Position numbers and translations under genes: made by a program. Below, in pieces: positions 1 through 6,866 of a stretch of 10,847 bases of DNA. The notes beneath the pieces are model-generated. The model was not told the origin of the DNA and made no database searches. It saw nothing but the letters and a program-made list of their open reading frames with translations. Every line of letters begins with the position of its first letter. Within the stretch, counting starts at the first letter, position 1. The stretch comes from Ignavibacteriota bacterium. GTDB lineage: Bacteria; Bacteroidota; Ignavibacteria; UBA10030; SZUA-254. The stretch spans positions 1 to 10,847 of the forward strand of contig JACPVN010000478.1 of the NCBI GenBank assembly GCA_016191715.1, given 5' to 3'.

Positions 1-257
1 CTTTAGTTGGTGAATACATCAAAGAACCAGAATTTCTCAAAACTAATTTCAAATCGAAAACAACTGATTTTCCCTGTAACATGCTTTACTCTATGAACTT
101 ATACCCTTTTTGTTTTTCAACTGTTGGACACTACTGATATTGGGTCTACAATTACAGGATTATCAATATTACTACAAATGTAGGAATCGTCAGTAGATAT
201 GCAGTAAAAGGACGGGTTATCATCACTTCGCGGTTATATCGTAAAAGGAGGGGATTC
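1..257. other. Left flank without a recognisable gene
   Basis: No convincing gene is visible on either strand. A frame open from base 3 to a TGA at 135-137 gives 44 residues and could be the tail of a gene that begins upstream, but its composition is not distinctive and I recognise no family. Bases 138-243 are AT-rich with stops in the frames examined. The stretch ends in a purine-rich AAAGGAGGGG at 244-253, described separately. No clear -10/-35 pair, tRNA or terminator was seen. Confidence 0.4.
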
Positions 258-311
258 ATGGGCAGAGTATTACAGAACAACGATTGGGAAATATGCACTC
301 ATGGATGTTGA
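244..311 (+). other. Strong Shine-Dalgarno and 17-codon ORF (leader or broken gene start)
   Basis: AAAGGAGGGG at 244-253 is the best ribosome binding site in the window. It is followed after 4 bases by an ATG at 258. That frame encodes only 17 residues (MGRVLQ...CTHGC) and stops at TGA 309-311, overlapping the ORF that opens at 301 in another frame by 11 bases. The frame of the 301 ORF is also open upstream through this stretch, back to a TAA at 205-207. Read there it looks more protein-like (WAEYYRTTIGKYALMD). Two explanations fit. It could be a short leader peptide coupled to the downstream frame, or a former gene start displaced by one frameshift (natural, or an assembly error). I cannot choose between them. 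Confidence 0.35.
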
Positions 312-498
312 AGCGAAGGAGGAACTCATACTGCAAGCCACCGGGTACAAAGCGAAACACACCATGTTGTACGTTGATTGCTTCAGCGTCGTGCTTGCGA
401 CGTTGAGAACCCTAGCAGTTACACGAGAAAAAGAATGTACCTCGTTTGAGAAAGAACTAACGATTGGTTGTACGTTAATTTCTGATGGTGAAAAAATT
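301..498 (+). other. Unrecognised protein-like stretch, in frame with the thioredoxin gene
   Basis: Bases 301-498 continue in frame into the thioredoxin-fold gene, so a start at ATG 301 would give a 245-residue protein. The 66 extra residues contain motifs such as ATGYKAKHTMLYVD and LATLRTLAVTREKE. I cannot link them to any family, and they do not look like a signal peptide or an extra thioredoxin subdomain. Single-domain redoxins of this type normally begin close to the ATG at 499. I therefore read this stretch as a remnant of another gene, or a fused N-terminal domain, rather than as part of the enzyme core. Its link to the strong ribosome binding site at 244 supports a frameshifted remnant. 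Confidence 0.35.
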
Positions 499-1038
499 AT
501 GAATACTAAGCAACTCCACATTAATTGCTCGTTGTCTCCGTTTTCCGGTCTCCCCGCAGTTGATGGAAAGAACTACTCTTCCAATGATTTTCATAGCGAG
601 ATTCTCGTTATCGTTTTTTCGTGCAATCATTGTCCGTACGTGCAGGCGTATGAAGAGAGGATGATGGCGTTTCAGAACGAGTACGCATCGAAAGGTGTTC
701 AACTCGTTGCAATCAATTCAAACGATGAAGTGAATTATCCGGAAGATAATTTTGAAAGCATGGTGAAGCGTGCGAAGTTGAGAAATTTCAATTTCATCTA
801 CCTGCGCGATGAAAATCAAACAGTTGCAGAATCATTCGGCGCAACGCATACACCACAGTTTTTTGTATTTGATACTGCACGAAAACTCTGCTACTCCGGT
901 AAGTTCGATGATAATTGGAAAGATGCTCAGGCAGTAAAAGAGCATTATCTTCGTGATGCTGTTGATGCGTTGCTTGCTGGAAACGAGGTGAATGTGAAAG
1001 AAACATATTCAATCGGATGTACAATAAAATGGAGATGA
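499..1038 (+). CDS. Thioredoxin-family (AhpC/TSA-like redoxin) protein
   Basis: This is a 179-residue thioredoxin-fold protein if translation starts at ATG 499. An in-frame ATG at 301 would add 66 unrecognised residues. The start at 499 is preferred because redoxins of this group open just before a conserved 'LPAVDGKxYS' stretch, here residues 18-27. The redox motif is CNHC (Cys42, Cys45) followed by Pro46, after a hydrophobic strand. The cis-proline is in THTPQFFVF (Pro119). RDENQTVAESFGA and the C-terminal YSIGCTIKWR are also typical of these bacterial thioredoxin-family proteins. No signal peptide is visible, so it is probably a cytosolic dithiol/disulfide reductase or peroxide-related protein with an unknown partner. 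The stop is one base before the next ATG, suggesting co-transcription with the exported hydrolase. The family call is firm; substrate and true start are not. Confidence 0.82.
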   Translation: MNTKQLHINCSLSPFSGLPAVDGKNYSSNDFHSEILVIVFSCNHCPYVQAYEERMMAFQNEYASKGVQLVAINSNDEVNYPEDNFESMVKRAKLRNFNFIYLRDENQTVAESFGATHTPQFFVFDTARKLCYSGKFDDNWKDAQAVKEHYLRDAVDALLAGNEVNVKETYSIGCTIKWR

Positions 1039-1039
1039 G

Positions 1040-2224
1040 ATGAAACGTATAATAACACTTTCGATTTTATTGCTTTTATTGATTTTTTCACATCAAACAT
1101 TCTCACAACGAGTCATTGTTTTGGTGATTGATGGTGCGAGATACTCCGAGTCGTTCGGTGCGGAAAGTACTTACATGCCGAAAATCTGGAAAAACATGAA
1201 ACCGCTTGGCACGCTTTGGTCAAACTTCCGCAACGAAGGAACAACGTCAACCAATCCGGGACACGCCTCTATGATAACAGGCACGTGGCAAACCATTGAT
1301 AACAACGGAAACACCCGTCCAACCATGCCGACCGTGTTTGAATATTTCCGAAAGCAAACGGGAACAGATTCTTCTGCAATGTATGTAGCCGTCGGAAAGT
1401 CGAAGTTGAATATTCTTACATACAGCACTCATGCTGAATACGGTGCGGGTTACAAGGCATCACAATTTATCGGCTCAAACGATGCGACAGTGTATAATGG
1501 AGTTGTTTCAATTATGAATACAAAACATCCAAGATTGATGGTGATAAATTTCCCCACAGTAGATGTCGTTGGTCATACAGGAAATTGGAACAACTATCTC
1601 AATGCTATCCGCGCCGCAGATTCATTAACGTATGAATTGTGGAAGAAAATTCAAGCGGATACATTGTACAAAGATAGCACCACACTCTTCATCACCAATG
1701 ACCACGGACGGCACGACAGTACGCACGGAGGATTTCAAAATCACGGAGATGCGTGCGAAGGATGTCGCCACATTATGTTGCTTGCCATCGGACAAAAATT
1801 TCCTGCCGGAAAAACTGTTACAACAACACGGACACAACGGGACATTGCAACGACAATCGGAGAATTGCTTTCGTTTACAACCCCGCTTTCACTTGGGAGT
1901 AATCTTCTCGCCGACACTTCTTCCGTGACAAGTGTGGATAACGTCGAAAAGATTTCGCCAAGCGAATTTTCTCTTGAACAAAATTTCCCCAATCCGTTCA
2001 ACCCGGTAACAGTTATAAGTTATCAGTTAAAAGTGAAAAGTTCTGTTACTGTAAAAGTGTTCGATATTGTCGGAAACGAAGTAGCAATGATAATAAATGA
2101 AGTTCAGGAAGCAGGATTTAAGTCGTTTAGATGGAATGCAGGCGATTTATCAAGCGGGGTGTATTATTATCAACTGAATGTTGGTGAGTTCAGCCAAACG
2201 AAAAAATTATTACTTCTGAGATAA
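1040..2224 (+). CDS. Exported alkaline-phosphatase-superfamily hydrolase with T9SS sorting domain
   Basis: This 394-residue metal-dependent phosphatase, phosphodiesterase or sulfatase-like enzyme is probably secreted. Residues 1-22 are a classic signal peptide (MKRI, then a leucine-rich core, cleavage near TFSQ). The catalytic domain covers about 24-290. Metal and catalytic residues of the type I phosphodiesterase/alkaline phosphatase superfamily are visible: Asp31 in VLVIDG, the probable nucleophile Thr71 in TSTNPGHAS, Asp175 and His179 in TVDVVGH, Asp221 and His222 in TNDHGRH, and His235 in QNHGD. Residues 310-394 are a type A T9SS C-terminal domain (FSLEQNFPNPFNP ... GVYYYQL ... KKLLLLR), which directs export through the type IX system and surface anchoring or release. 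GGAG at 1031-1034 precedes the ATG by five bases. Part of the sorting domain is written in a 7-base repeat (2011-2045). The substrate cannot be told from the sequence. Confidence 0.9.
   Translation: MKRIITLSILLLLLIFSHQTFSQRVIVLVIDGARYSESFGAESTYMPKIWKNMKPLGTLWSNFRNEGTTSTNPGHASMITGTWQTIDNNGNTRPTMPTVFEYFRKQTGTDSSAMYVAVGKSKLNILTYSTHAEYGAGYKASQFIGSNDATVYNGVVSIMNTKHPRLMVINFPTVDVVGHTGNWNNYLNAIRAADSLTYELWKKIQADTLYKDSTTLFITNDHGRHDSTHGGFQNHGDACEGCRHIMLLAIGQKFPAGKTVTTTRTQRDIATTIGELLSFTTPLSLGSNLLADTSSVTSVDNVEKISPSEFSLEQNFPNPFNPVTVISYQLKVKSSVTVKVFDIVGNEVAMIINEVQEAGFKSFRWNAGDLSSGVYYYQLNVGEFSQTKKLLLLR
2011..2045 (+). repeat. 7-base-period array inside the T9SS domain
   Basis: Five consecutive heptads share the start AGT: AGTTATA, AGTTATC, then three diverging units that begin AGTTAAA, AGTGAAA and AGTTCTG. 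They encode residues 324-335 of the sorting domain (around ISYQLKVKSS), where the family normally has a strand-turn-strand of similar length. The array therefore replaces or mimics normal sequence rather than lengthening the protein. The period matches other arrays in the window. Confidence 0.55.
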
Positions 2225-2346
2225 CAATGTTGCAACCTTCGTTCAGGTGAAGTCGTACTTACTTTAGCATTTCAATTCAAAATGAAAAGTGAAAATTTGT
2301 TGATTGATCATTAAGTATTGTAACTTTTCACTTTGAACTTTTCATT
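2225..2346. other. Intergenic hairpin and heptad array before the ABC operon
   Basis: AAAGTGAAAA at 2286-2295 is exactly complementary to TTTTCACTTT at 2325-2334, giving a 10-bp AT-rich stem with a 29-base loop. The right arm is part of a 7-base-period stretch at 2323-2343: ACTTTTC, ACTTTGA, ACTTTTC, ending three bases before the ATG at 2347. No GC-rich stem with a T-run is present, so a standard intrinsic terminator is not supported. No Shine-Dalgarno is seen because the repeat occupies its place. The hairpin could affect translation start or message stability, but that is inference. Confidence 0.5.
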
Positions 2347-3264
2347 ATGATTCAAATAAAAAACATCACCAAGTCATTCCCTTCCGTCGTAGCACTAAAC
2401 GATGTCTCTCTTGAAATTCAGGACAGGTCGTTCTACGGATTGCTCGGACCGAACGGTGCAGGAAAGACAACGATGATGAATTTGCTTATAGGATATCTTC
2501 AACCGGATAAGGGTGAGCTGTTAATCGGCGGTCAGAAACAAACTCCGGAGAATTTGAATCTGAGGAAGAATATCGGATTCGTACCTCAAACAATTGCCTT
2601 GTATGATGATGTTTCCGCTCAGACGAATTTAGAAATTTTCGGAAGTTTTTTTGACATCAAAACTAATATTTTGAAAGAGCGAATTGATGAGCAGTTGAAC
2701 GCAGTCGGATTGTTTGAGAGACGGAAAGATTTGGTCAAAACATATTCCGGCGGAATGAAGCGGCGACTGAACATTGCCGCGAGCATGTTGCACAATCCCG
2801 AATATTTATTGTGCGACGAACCAACCGTTGGGGTTGACCCGCAATCACGCAATGCAATTTTTGATTTGCTTCAGAAATTAAATTCCGAAGGGAAAACCAT
2901 CATCTACACAACGCATTACATGGAAGAAGCAGAGCGATTGTGCGACAAGATTGCAATTATTGATTCAGGGAAAATTATTGCAGAAGGAACGCTCGGTGAA
3001 TTAGTAGAGAAACTACCGTATGATGAGGCAATCATCATCACGAAAAACAAACAGACGATTCAACACCGCAACTCGCTGAATGATTTCGGCGTCATTCTTG
3101 ACCACGATGACCACTTCGAACTGAAACCAAACAACGGCATTCCCCTTTCTAAATTTTTTGAAAAAATCGAACACCTTGGCATCGGGTATCAGTCAGTCGA
3201 ACTGCACAAGCCGACTCTTGAAGCATTGTTTCTTCATCTGACAGGAAGGACACTCCGCGATTGA
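2347..3264 (+). CDS. ABC transporter ATP-binding protein (ABC-2 exporter type)
   Basis: This 305-residue ATPase powers an ABC-2 type exporter with the permease encoded next. All nucleotide-binding motifs are intact: Walker A GPNGAGKTT (34-42), Q-loop Gln81 in GFVPQ, signature YSGGM (133-137), Walker B YLLCDEP with catalytic Glu158, D-loop around VDPQSR, and switch His190 in IYTTHYMEEAE. Residues from about 215 form a C-terminal extension typical of drug, lipid or antibiotic exporters of the DrrA/CcmA-like group. The EGTLGELVEKL element near residue 215 is also common there. The stop codon overlaps the permease start by three bases, so the two are almost certainly translated together. The substrate is unknown; closeness to the secreted hydrolase says little. 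Confidence 0.93.
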   Translation: MIQIKNITKSFPSVVALNDVSLEIQDRSFYGLLGPNGAGKTTMMNLLIGYLQPDKGELLIGGQKQTPENLNLRKNIGFVPQTIALYDDVSAQTNLEIFGSFFDIKTNILKERIDEQLNAVGLFERRKDLVKTYSGGMKRRLNIAASMLHNPEYLLCDEPTVGVDPQSRNAIFDLLQKLNSEGKTIIYTTHYMEEAERLCDKIAIIDSGKIIAEGTLGELVEKLPYDEAIIITKNKQTIQHRNSLNDFGVILDHDDHFELKPNNGIPLSKFFEKIEHLGIGYQSVELHKPTLEALFLHLTGRTLRD

Positions 3265-4568
3265 AACAGATTCTCCGGCTCGTTGTAAAAGAGTATCGCT
3301 TATTCATAGCCGATAAAGTTGCACTTGGGCTTACCTTCATCGTTCCGGTAATTTTAACTGCAATATTTGGTGCCGTGTTTGGCGGTACAAGCGCCGGACC
3401 GCGTGGCATTCGTCTCGCATTTGTAAACGAGAGTAGTTCGCCAATTGCAACAAGCATCGAGGAAGCGCTGGACACTACAAAAGCGGTTCGCTTGTTGAAA
3501 ACATTTCGCGGCGAGAATACCATTGAGCAAAAATTTGATTCTCTCTCTGCGAAAGAGTACGTACAAAAAGGAAGCGCAAGCGCCGCGCTCATCATTCCGG
3601 CAGATATTTTTTCCGACACATCGTTGGGACTCAAGGTAAAATTCTTTTACGACCCGAAGAACGACATTGAAATGCAAATGCTGAAAGGAATTGTTCAGCG
3701 AACGATGTATAGTCAACTCGGAAACTTGTTTCCGCAAATGATGCAGAAGCAAACAGAAAAATTTTTGGGTGCAGATTCGGGCGGCTTGTTCAACCGGGAA
3801 ATGGCATTGCTCATCAGCGAGTATTTTGAAGTTGATACCAACCTGATTCTTCATCCGAACCTGATGGCGTGGCGTGATTCATCAGAAACAACTTCAGACA
3901 GACCGGATTTCTTTGCAGACTTAATCCGCATTGATGAAACACAACTCGTCGGTCAGAAAGTCACGAACCCGTGGGCAACGCGCAGTGTCGGCGGCTGGGC
4001 GATGATGTTTCTCCTCTTCACACTTACCGGTTCTGCAACGTCTCTGTTCGATGAAAAGAAAAGCGGCGTTGTTCTTCGCCTCCTCGCCTCGCCGATTTCC
4101 CGCATACAAATTTTGTGGAGTAAATATCTGTTCAACGTTTCGCTTGGCGTTGTTCAACTTGTCTTCCTGTTTATTGTCGGCTGGCTGATGTTTGACATCA
4201 ACGTCTTTCCGAATTTCTTCAATCTTCTGCTCATCATTACTGCGGCGGCGATTGCCTGTACCGCGTTCGGAATGATGCTTGCCGCGTTTTGCAGAACGAC
4301 TCAACAGGCAAGCGGCTGGGGAACATTGCTTATTCTCTCGATGAGTTCGATTGGCGGCGCGTGGTTTCCTGTTTCGTTCATGCCGGAATACATTCAGTTC
4401 TTCAGCAAACTCACAATCATCTACTGGTCAATGGATGGATTTCTCGAAGTGTTGTGGCGCGGCGTCGGCATACTTTCGATTCTTCCAAACATCGGAATTC
4501 TTCTCGGCATCGCCGCGCTCGTAAACGTAGTGAGCGTGATTCAATTCAAAAAGGGACACGTCTTTTGA
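3261..4568 (+). CDS. ABC-2 type transporter permease
   Basis: This 435-residue inner-membrane permease partners the preceding ATPase. It starts with TTG at 3261 inside TTGA, sharing bases with the ATPase stop. AGGAAGGA at 3243-3250 is the likely ribosome binding site, and the resulting N-terminus (MKQILRLVVKEYRLF) is typical of the family. The layout is a first membrane helix at about 20-41, a large extracytoplasmic domain at about 45-240, then five more helices near 246-263, 290-311, 319-343, 353-373 and 404-427. The cytoplasmic DEKKSGVVLRLLASPIS (264-280) between helices 2 and 3 is the conserved coupling segment that contacts the ATPase. This six-helix layout with a long first loop matches DrrB/YhhJ/LinK-like exporters. 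Export of a lipid, drug or similar hydrophobic molecule is inferred from the family only. Confidence 0.9.
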   Translation: MKQILRLVVKEYRLFIADKVALGLTFIVPVILTAIFGAVFGGTSAGPRGIRLAFVNESSSPIATSIEEALDTTKAVRLLKTFRGENTIEQKFDSLSAKEYVQKGSASAALIIPADIFSDTSLGLKVKFFYDPKNDIEMQMLKGIVQRTMYSQLGNLFPQMMQKQTEKFLGADSGGLFNREMALLISEYFEVDTNLILHPNLMAWRDSSETTSDRPDFFADLIRIDETQLVGQKVTNPWATRSVGGWAMMFLLFTLTGSATSLFDEKKSGVVLRLLASPISRIQILWSKYLFNVSLGVVQLVFLFIVGWLMFDINVFPNFFNLLLIITAAAIACTAFGMMLAAFCRTTQQASGWGTLLILSMSSIGGAWFPVSFMPEYIQFFSKLTIIYWSMDGFLEVLWRGVGILSILPNIGILLGIAALVNVVSVIQFKKGHVF

Positions 4569-4583
4569 CCAATTAAAAATTCC

Positions 4584-4596
4584 CTACGGGTCGTAG
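4584..4596 (+). other. Small inverted repeat after the permease gene
   Basis: CTACG (4584-4588) and CGTAG (4592-4596) form a 5-bp stem with a 3-base loop, 15 bases after the permease stop. It has no T-run directly behind it and is too weak to call a terminator alone. With the larger hairpin at 4603-4647 it may help end or shield the exporter message. Confidence 0.3.
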
Positions 4597-4598
4597 AC

Positions 4599-4647
4599 AA
4601 AAGTAAAAAGTAAAAAACATTTTACTTTTTGTTTTTTTACTTTTTAC
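4599..4647 (+). repeat. Seven-unit heptad array forming a long AT-rich hairpin
   Basis: Seven 7-base units run without a phase break. The first two are AAAAGTA, the third is A-rich, and the last four are T-rich, ending in two copies of TTTTTAC. The A-rich half is close to the reverse complement of the T-rich half. Bases 4603-4618 pair with 4631-4647 (one extra T in the right arm) around a 12-base loop. The structure lies between the permease and the small gene that follows. It contains a possible but unlikely TTG start (4648) at its edge. It could act as a bidirectional, terminator-like element. Confidence 0.6.
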
Positions 4648-4698
4648 TTGATTTCTTGGTACATTCAAGCCAACAATTTGAATGAATCCGAACGAACC

Positions 4699-4974
4699 GT
4701 GTCAACACCGTTAAAAAATTACCAAGCCATTCCCTCAGATACCTCTCTTGAAGCGGCACGAATTCAATTTTCCATTTATCGTTCGCTTGGTACGGAAGGT
4801 CGGGCAAAGATGGCGCTCGAACTTTCTGACAATCTTCGGCGACTTGTTGAGACAGGTGTTCGTTCCCGTCATCCGGAATACGATGACAAGCAAGTCCATC
4901 TTGCAGTAATAAAATTGATGGTTGGCGATGAACTGTTTGCCAAAGCGTACCCGGGATGTAACATTGAGCCATGA
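4699..4974 (+). CDS. Small protein paired with nucleotidyltransferase
   Basis: A 91-residue soluble protein of a family without an established name that, as far as I recall, recurs directly upstream of nucleotidyltransferase-like genes. The GTG at 4699 is preferred because the conserved part starts at about YQAIPSDTSLEAARIQF. TTG starts at 4648 and 4678 are possible, but the first lies on the edge of a repeat hairpin. Recognisable features are the helical LELSDNLRRLVETGVRSRHPEYD and the closing LAVIKLMVGDELFAKAYPG. No HEPN catalytic motif, DNA-binding helix-turn-helix or membrane segment is evident. Its TGA overlaps the next ATG as ATGA, implying translational coupling and near-equal expression. 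By position it could be the antitoxin or regulator of the nucleotidyltransferase, but this is inferred from context alone. Confidence 0.7.
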   Translation: MSTPLKNYQAIPSDTSLEAARIQFSIYRSLGTEGRAKMALELSDNLRRLVETGVRSRHPEYDDKQVHLAVIKLMVGDELFAKAYPGCNIEP

Positions 4975-5558
4975 TGAATCAAAGCGATTTTCTCCAACGG
5001 TTAAAGGAGTGGTTTGAACAAACACAAATTTCTTACATGCTCACCGGTTCGTTCGGAAGCAGTATCCATGGAGAACCGCGTGCGACAAATGATATAGACA
5101 TTGTTATTAGCGCAACTCAAACTCAACTTGAAAAATTTTTTGTGTTGGCTCAACAGGATTGTTATGTAAGTGTTGAGGCGGCAAACGATGCTTTGCGCCG
5201 CCGTACAATGTTTAATATCATTGACCATAAAACCGGTTGGAAGGCAGATTTAATTTTTCTCAAAGCCCATCCATATTTCGCCGAAGAATTTCATAGACGA
5301 AGATTATTTGATGTTTTCGGAATCTCCATGTTTGTAGTTTCTCCTGAAGATACTATTCTCAGCAAACTCGTCTGGATGAAAGAGACAGAGTCGGAGCGGC
5401 AGTTTCGGGATGCTGTTAGCGTTGGACTCGTTCAGTATCATAAATTAGATTTGGAATATCTGCAAAAATGGGGAATAGAACTTGGCATAACGGAATTACT
5501 CAGCGATGTTCTGAGTCAAGTAAAGACTCTTATTCAATCAGATAAAAGTAACATATAA
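4971..5558 (+). CDS. Nucleotidyltransferase (AbiEii/MNT-like fold)
   Basis: This 195-residue protein has the DNA polymerase beta-type nucleotidyltransferase fold. The nucleotide-binding GS motif is GSFGSSIHGEPRAT (from Gly26), followed by the metal-binding pair Asp41 and Asp43 in NDIDIVI. The third carboxylate is probably Asp93 in WKADLIFLK, so the active site looks complete. The C-terminal half is helical and contains SPEDTILSKLVWMKETESERQFRD, common in stand-alone bacterial nucleotidyltransferases grouped near AbiEii-type toxins. A second ATG at 4974 is an equally usable start. Such enzymes transfer a nucleotide to RNA or protein, and several are toxins or antitoxins. With its coupled 91-residue partner this suggests a toxin-antitoxin or phage-defence module, but neither target nor polarity is visible. 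Confidence 0.82.
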   Translation: MMNQSDFLQRLKEWFEQTQISYMLTGSFGSSIHGEPRATNDIDIVISATQTQLEKFFVLAQQDCYVSVEAANDALRRRTMFNIIDHKTGWKADLIFLKAHPYFAEEFHRRRLFDVFGISMFVVSPEDTILSKLVWMKETESERQFRDAVSVGLVQYHKLDLEYLQKWGIELGITELLSDVLSQVKTLIQSDKSNI

Positions 5559-5567
5559 CTAAGTGCC

Positions 5568-6818
5568 ATGAATTTCTCTCCACCTCCATTCGTCACCGGA
5601 CTCAAATGTCTCATCTGCGGTGCAACATATCCGCACAGCAACATACTTACTTGTCCATCTTGCGGCATCGAAGGCATCCTCGATGTCCTATATGATTACA
5701 GTAGCATTGACAATTCGCAATTCACAATTCGCAATTCACAATTCAGTCACTGGCGATACAAAGCGCTTCTCCCCATCTCCCCCGACCTCCATCCTCCCTT
5801 TCTTACAGTCGGCTGGACTCCCGTGTATGATGCAAAGCGTTTGGCAAAACATCTCGGCATCAGAAAATTGTTTTTGAAAGATGATGGACGCAATCCGAGT
5901 AACTCGTTCAAAGACAGAGCAAGTTCGGTTGGCGTGCTCAAAGCAATCGAATTCGGATTCAAAACGATTGCGTGTGCTTCGACAGGGAACGCGGCTTCAT
6001 CGCTTGCGTGTATGTCAGCGGCGGTTGGATTACAGAGTTTCATTTTTGTTCCTTCACGTGCGCCGGAACCGAAAGTAACACAACTTCTTATTTTTGGCGC
6101 GACGGTGATTAAAGTTCAGGGAACATACGAACAAGCATTTGACTTGTGCCGTGAAGCGTGCGAAAAGTTTGGCTGGTACAATCGCAACAGCGGAACGAAT
6201 CCGTATTTGGTTGAAGGAAAGAAAACCGCCGGACTCGAAATCGCCGAACAGATGAAAGACGAGATGCCTGATTGGGTTGTCGTTTCGGTCGGCGATGGAT
6301 GCACTATTGGCGGCATCGGAAAAGGATTGCAGGAGATGAAACAACTCGGTTTCATCGAACGTGTTCCGAAATTGCTTGGCGTTCAGGCAGAAGGCGCAAA
6401 ACCGATGCTCGAAGCATTTCAATCAGGAAAAGATTTAGTTCCTTCCGAAACAAACACGATTGCTGATTCGATTGCGGTCGGTACGCCGCGCAACTGGCGA
6501 CGGGCAATCCATCAAATCAAACAATCAAACGGAGAAATGATTGCCGTTTCAGATGAAGAAATTTTGGAAGCGATGCGTGTGACTGCGCGGCTTGGCGGAG
6601 TGTTTGGCGAGCCGGCTGGAATTGCTGGTGTTGCTGGTGTGAAAAAAGCGATTCAACAAAACATTATCAAGTCGCATGAGTCGGTTCTTGCTGTGATTAC
6701 CGGAAACGGATTGAAGGATGTTCAGTCAGCTAAACAGGCGGCGGGTGAAGCATTGAGCATCAAACCGAATATAGATGCTTTGGCAAATGCATTATCCGCG
6801 CATCTGAAAATTAATTAA
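5568..6818 (+). CDS. Threonine-synthase-like PLP-dependent enzyme
   Basis: A 416-residue fold-type II PLP enzyme. It opens with a zinc ribbon (Cys14, Cys17, Cys29, Cys32) as in archaeal and Thermus-type threonine synthases, then a linker and the catalytic domain. Lys115 in NPSNSFKDRAS is the PLP lysine, and STGNAASS (138-145) binds the substrate carboxylate. VVSVGDGCTIGG (238-249) takes the place of the usual PVGNAGN-type loop, and the phosphate-side motif NPSNSF differs from the usual NPTGSF. Canonical threonine synthase converts O-phosphohomoserine to threonine, but no other threonine gene is nearby. The neighbours are ssnA and ygfK, whose E. coli cluster contains another fold-type II PLP lyase, YgeX. 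A related lyase role in purine or urate breakdown is therefore plausible, though inferred. The linker carries a 7-base repeat. Confidence 0.85.
   Translation: MNFSPPPFVTGLKCLICGATYPHSNILTCPSCGIEGILDVLYDYSSIDNSQFTIRNSQFSHWRYKALLPISPDLHPPFLTVGWTPVYDAKRLAKHLGIRKLFLKDDGRNPSNSFKDRASSVGVLKAIEFGFKTIACASTGNAASSLACMSAAVGLQSFIFVPSRAPEPKVTQLLIFGATVIKVQGTYEQAFDLCREACEKFGWYNRNSGTNPYLVEGKKTAGLEIAEQMKDEMPDWVVVSVGDGCTIGGIGKGLQEMKQLGFIERVPKLLGVQAEGAKPMLEAFQSGKDLVPSETNTIADSIAVGTPRNWRRAIHQIKQSNGEMIAVSDEEILEAMRVTARLGGVFGEPAGIAGVAGVKKAIQQNIIKSHESVLAVITGNGLKDVQSAKQAAGEALSIKPNIDALANALSAHLKIN
5712..5746 (+). repeat. In-frame heptad array in the PLP-enzyme linker
   Basis: Five exact 7-base units alternate AATTCGC and AATTCAC and end in AATTCAG. 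Because 7 does not divide by 3, three units give one 7-residue period, seen as NSQFTIR followed by NSQFSHW (residues 49-62). The array falls between the zinc ribbon and the catalytic domain, a place that tolerates extra sequence, and keeps the reading frame. Confidence 0.85.
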
Positions 6819-6819
6819 C

Positions 6820-6858
6820 CACGGATGACACGGATTGATTACACGGATTTTCACAGAT
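6820..6858 (+). repeat. Degenerate CACGGAT repeat between two genes
   Basis: Three copies of CACGGAT (starting 6820, 6829, 6842) and one CACAGAT (6852) fill the gap between the PLP enzyme and ssnA. Spacings are 9, 13 and 10 bases, so unlike the other arrays there is no strict 7-base period. Similar 'CACGGATTACACGGATT' intergenic stretches are widespread in several phyla with no agreed function. It lies 8 bases before the ssnA start and may replace a ribosome binding site. Confidence 0.6.
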
Positions 6859-6866
6859 ACTGATTT

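Noticed and set aside
3149..3634. 161-residue ORF on the minus strand
   Set aside because: It lies opposite the 3' end of the ATPase gene and the start of the permease gene, both well supported, and shows no family motif; it is a codon-bias shadow. The 166-residue minus-strand ORF at 3354-3854 is rejected for the same reason.
4599..4647. Standard intrinsic terminator
   Set aside because: The hairpin stem is almost purely A/T with no GC-rich core; the T-runs are part of the repeat arm rather than a tail. A terminator-like effect remains possible but is not supported as a call.
4699..5558. MNT-HEPN toxin-antitoxin system
   Set aside because: The nucleotidyltransferase half fits loosely, but the partner is too short and lacks a convincing HEPN Rx4-6H motif and helical length.
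5568..6818. Diaminopropionate ammonia-lyase YgeX itself
   Set aside because: The N-terminal zinc ribbon and the SFKDR lysine motif belong to the threonine synthase group, not to YgeX. Only a functional analogy from gene context is proposed.
6820..6858. Member of the heptad array family
   Set aside because: CACGGAT copies are spaced 9, 13 and 10 bases, so there is no 7-base period; it is listed as a separate repeat type.
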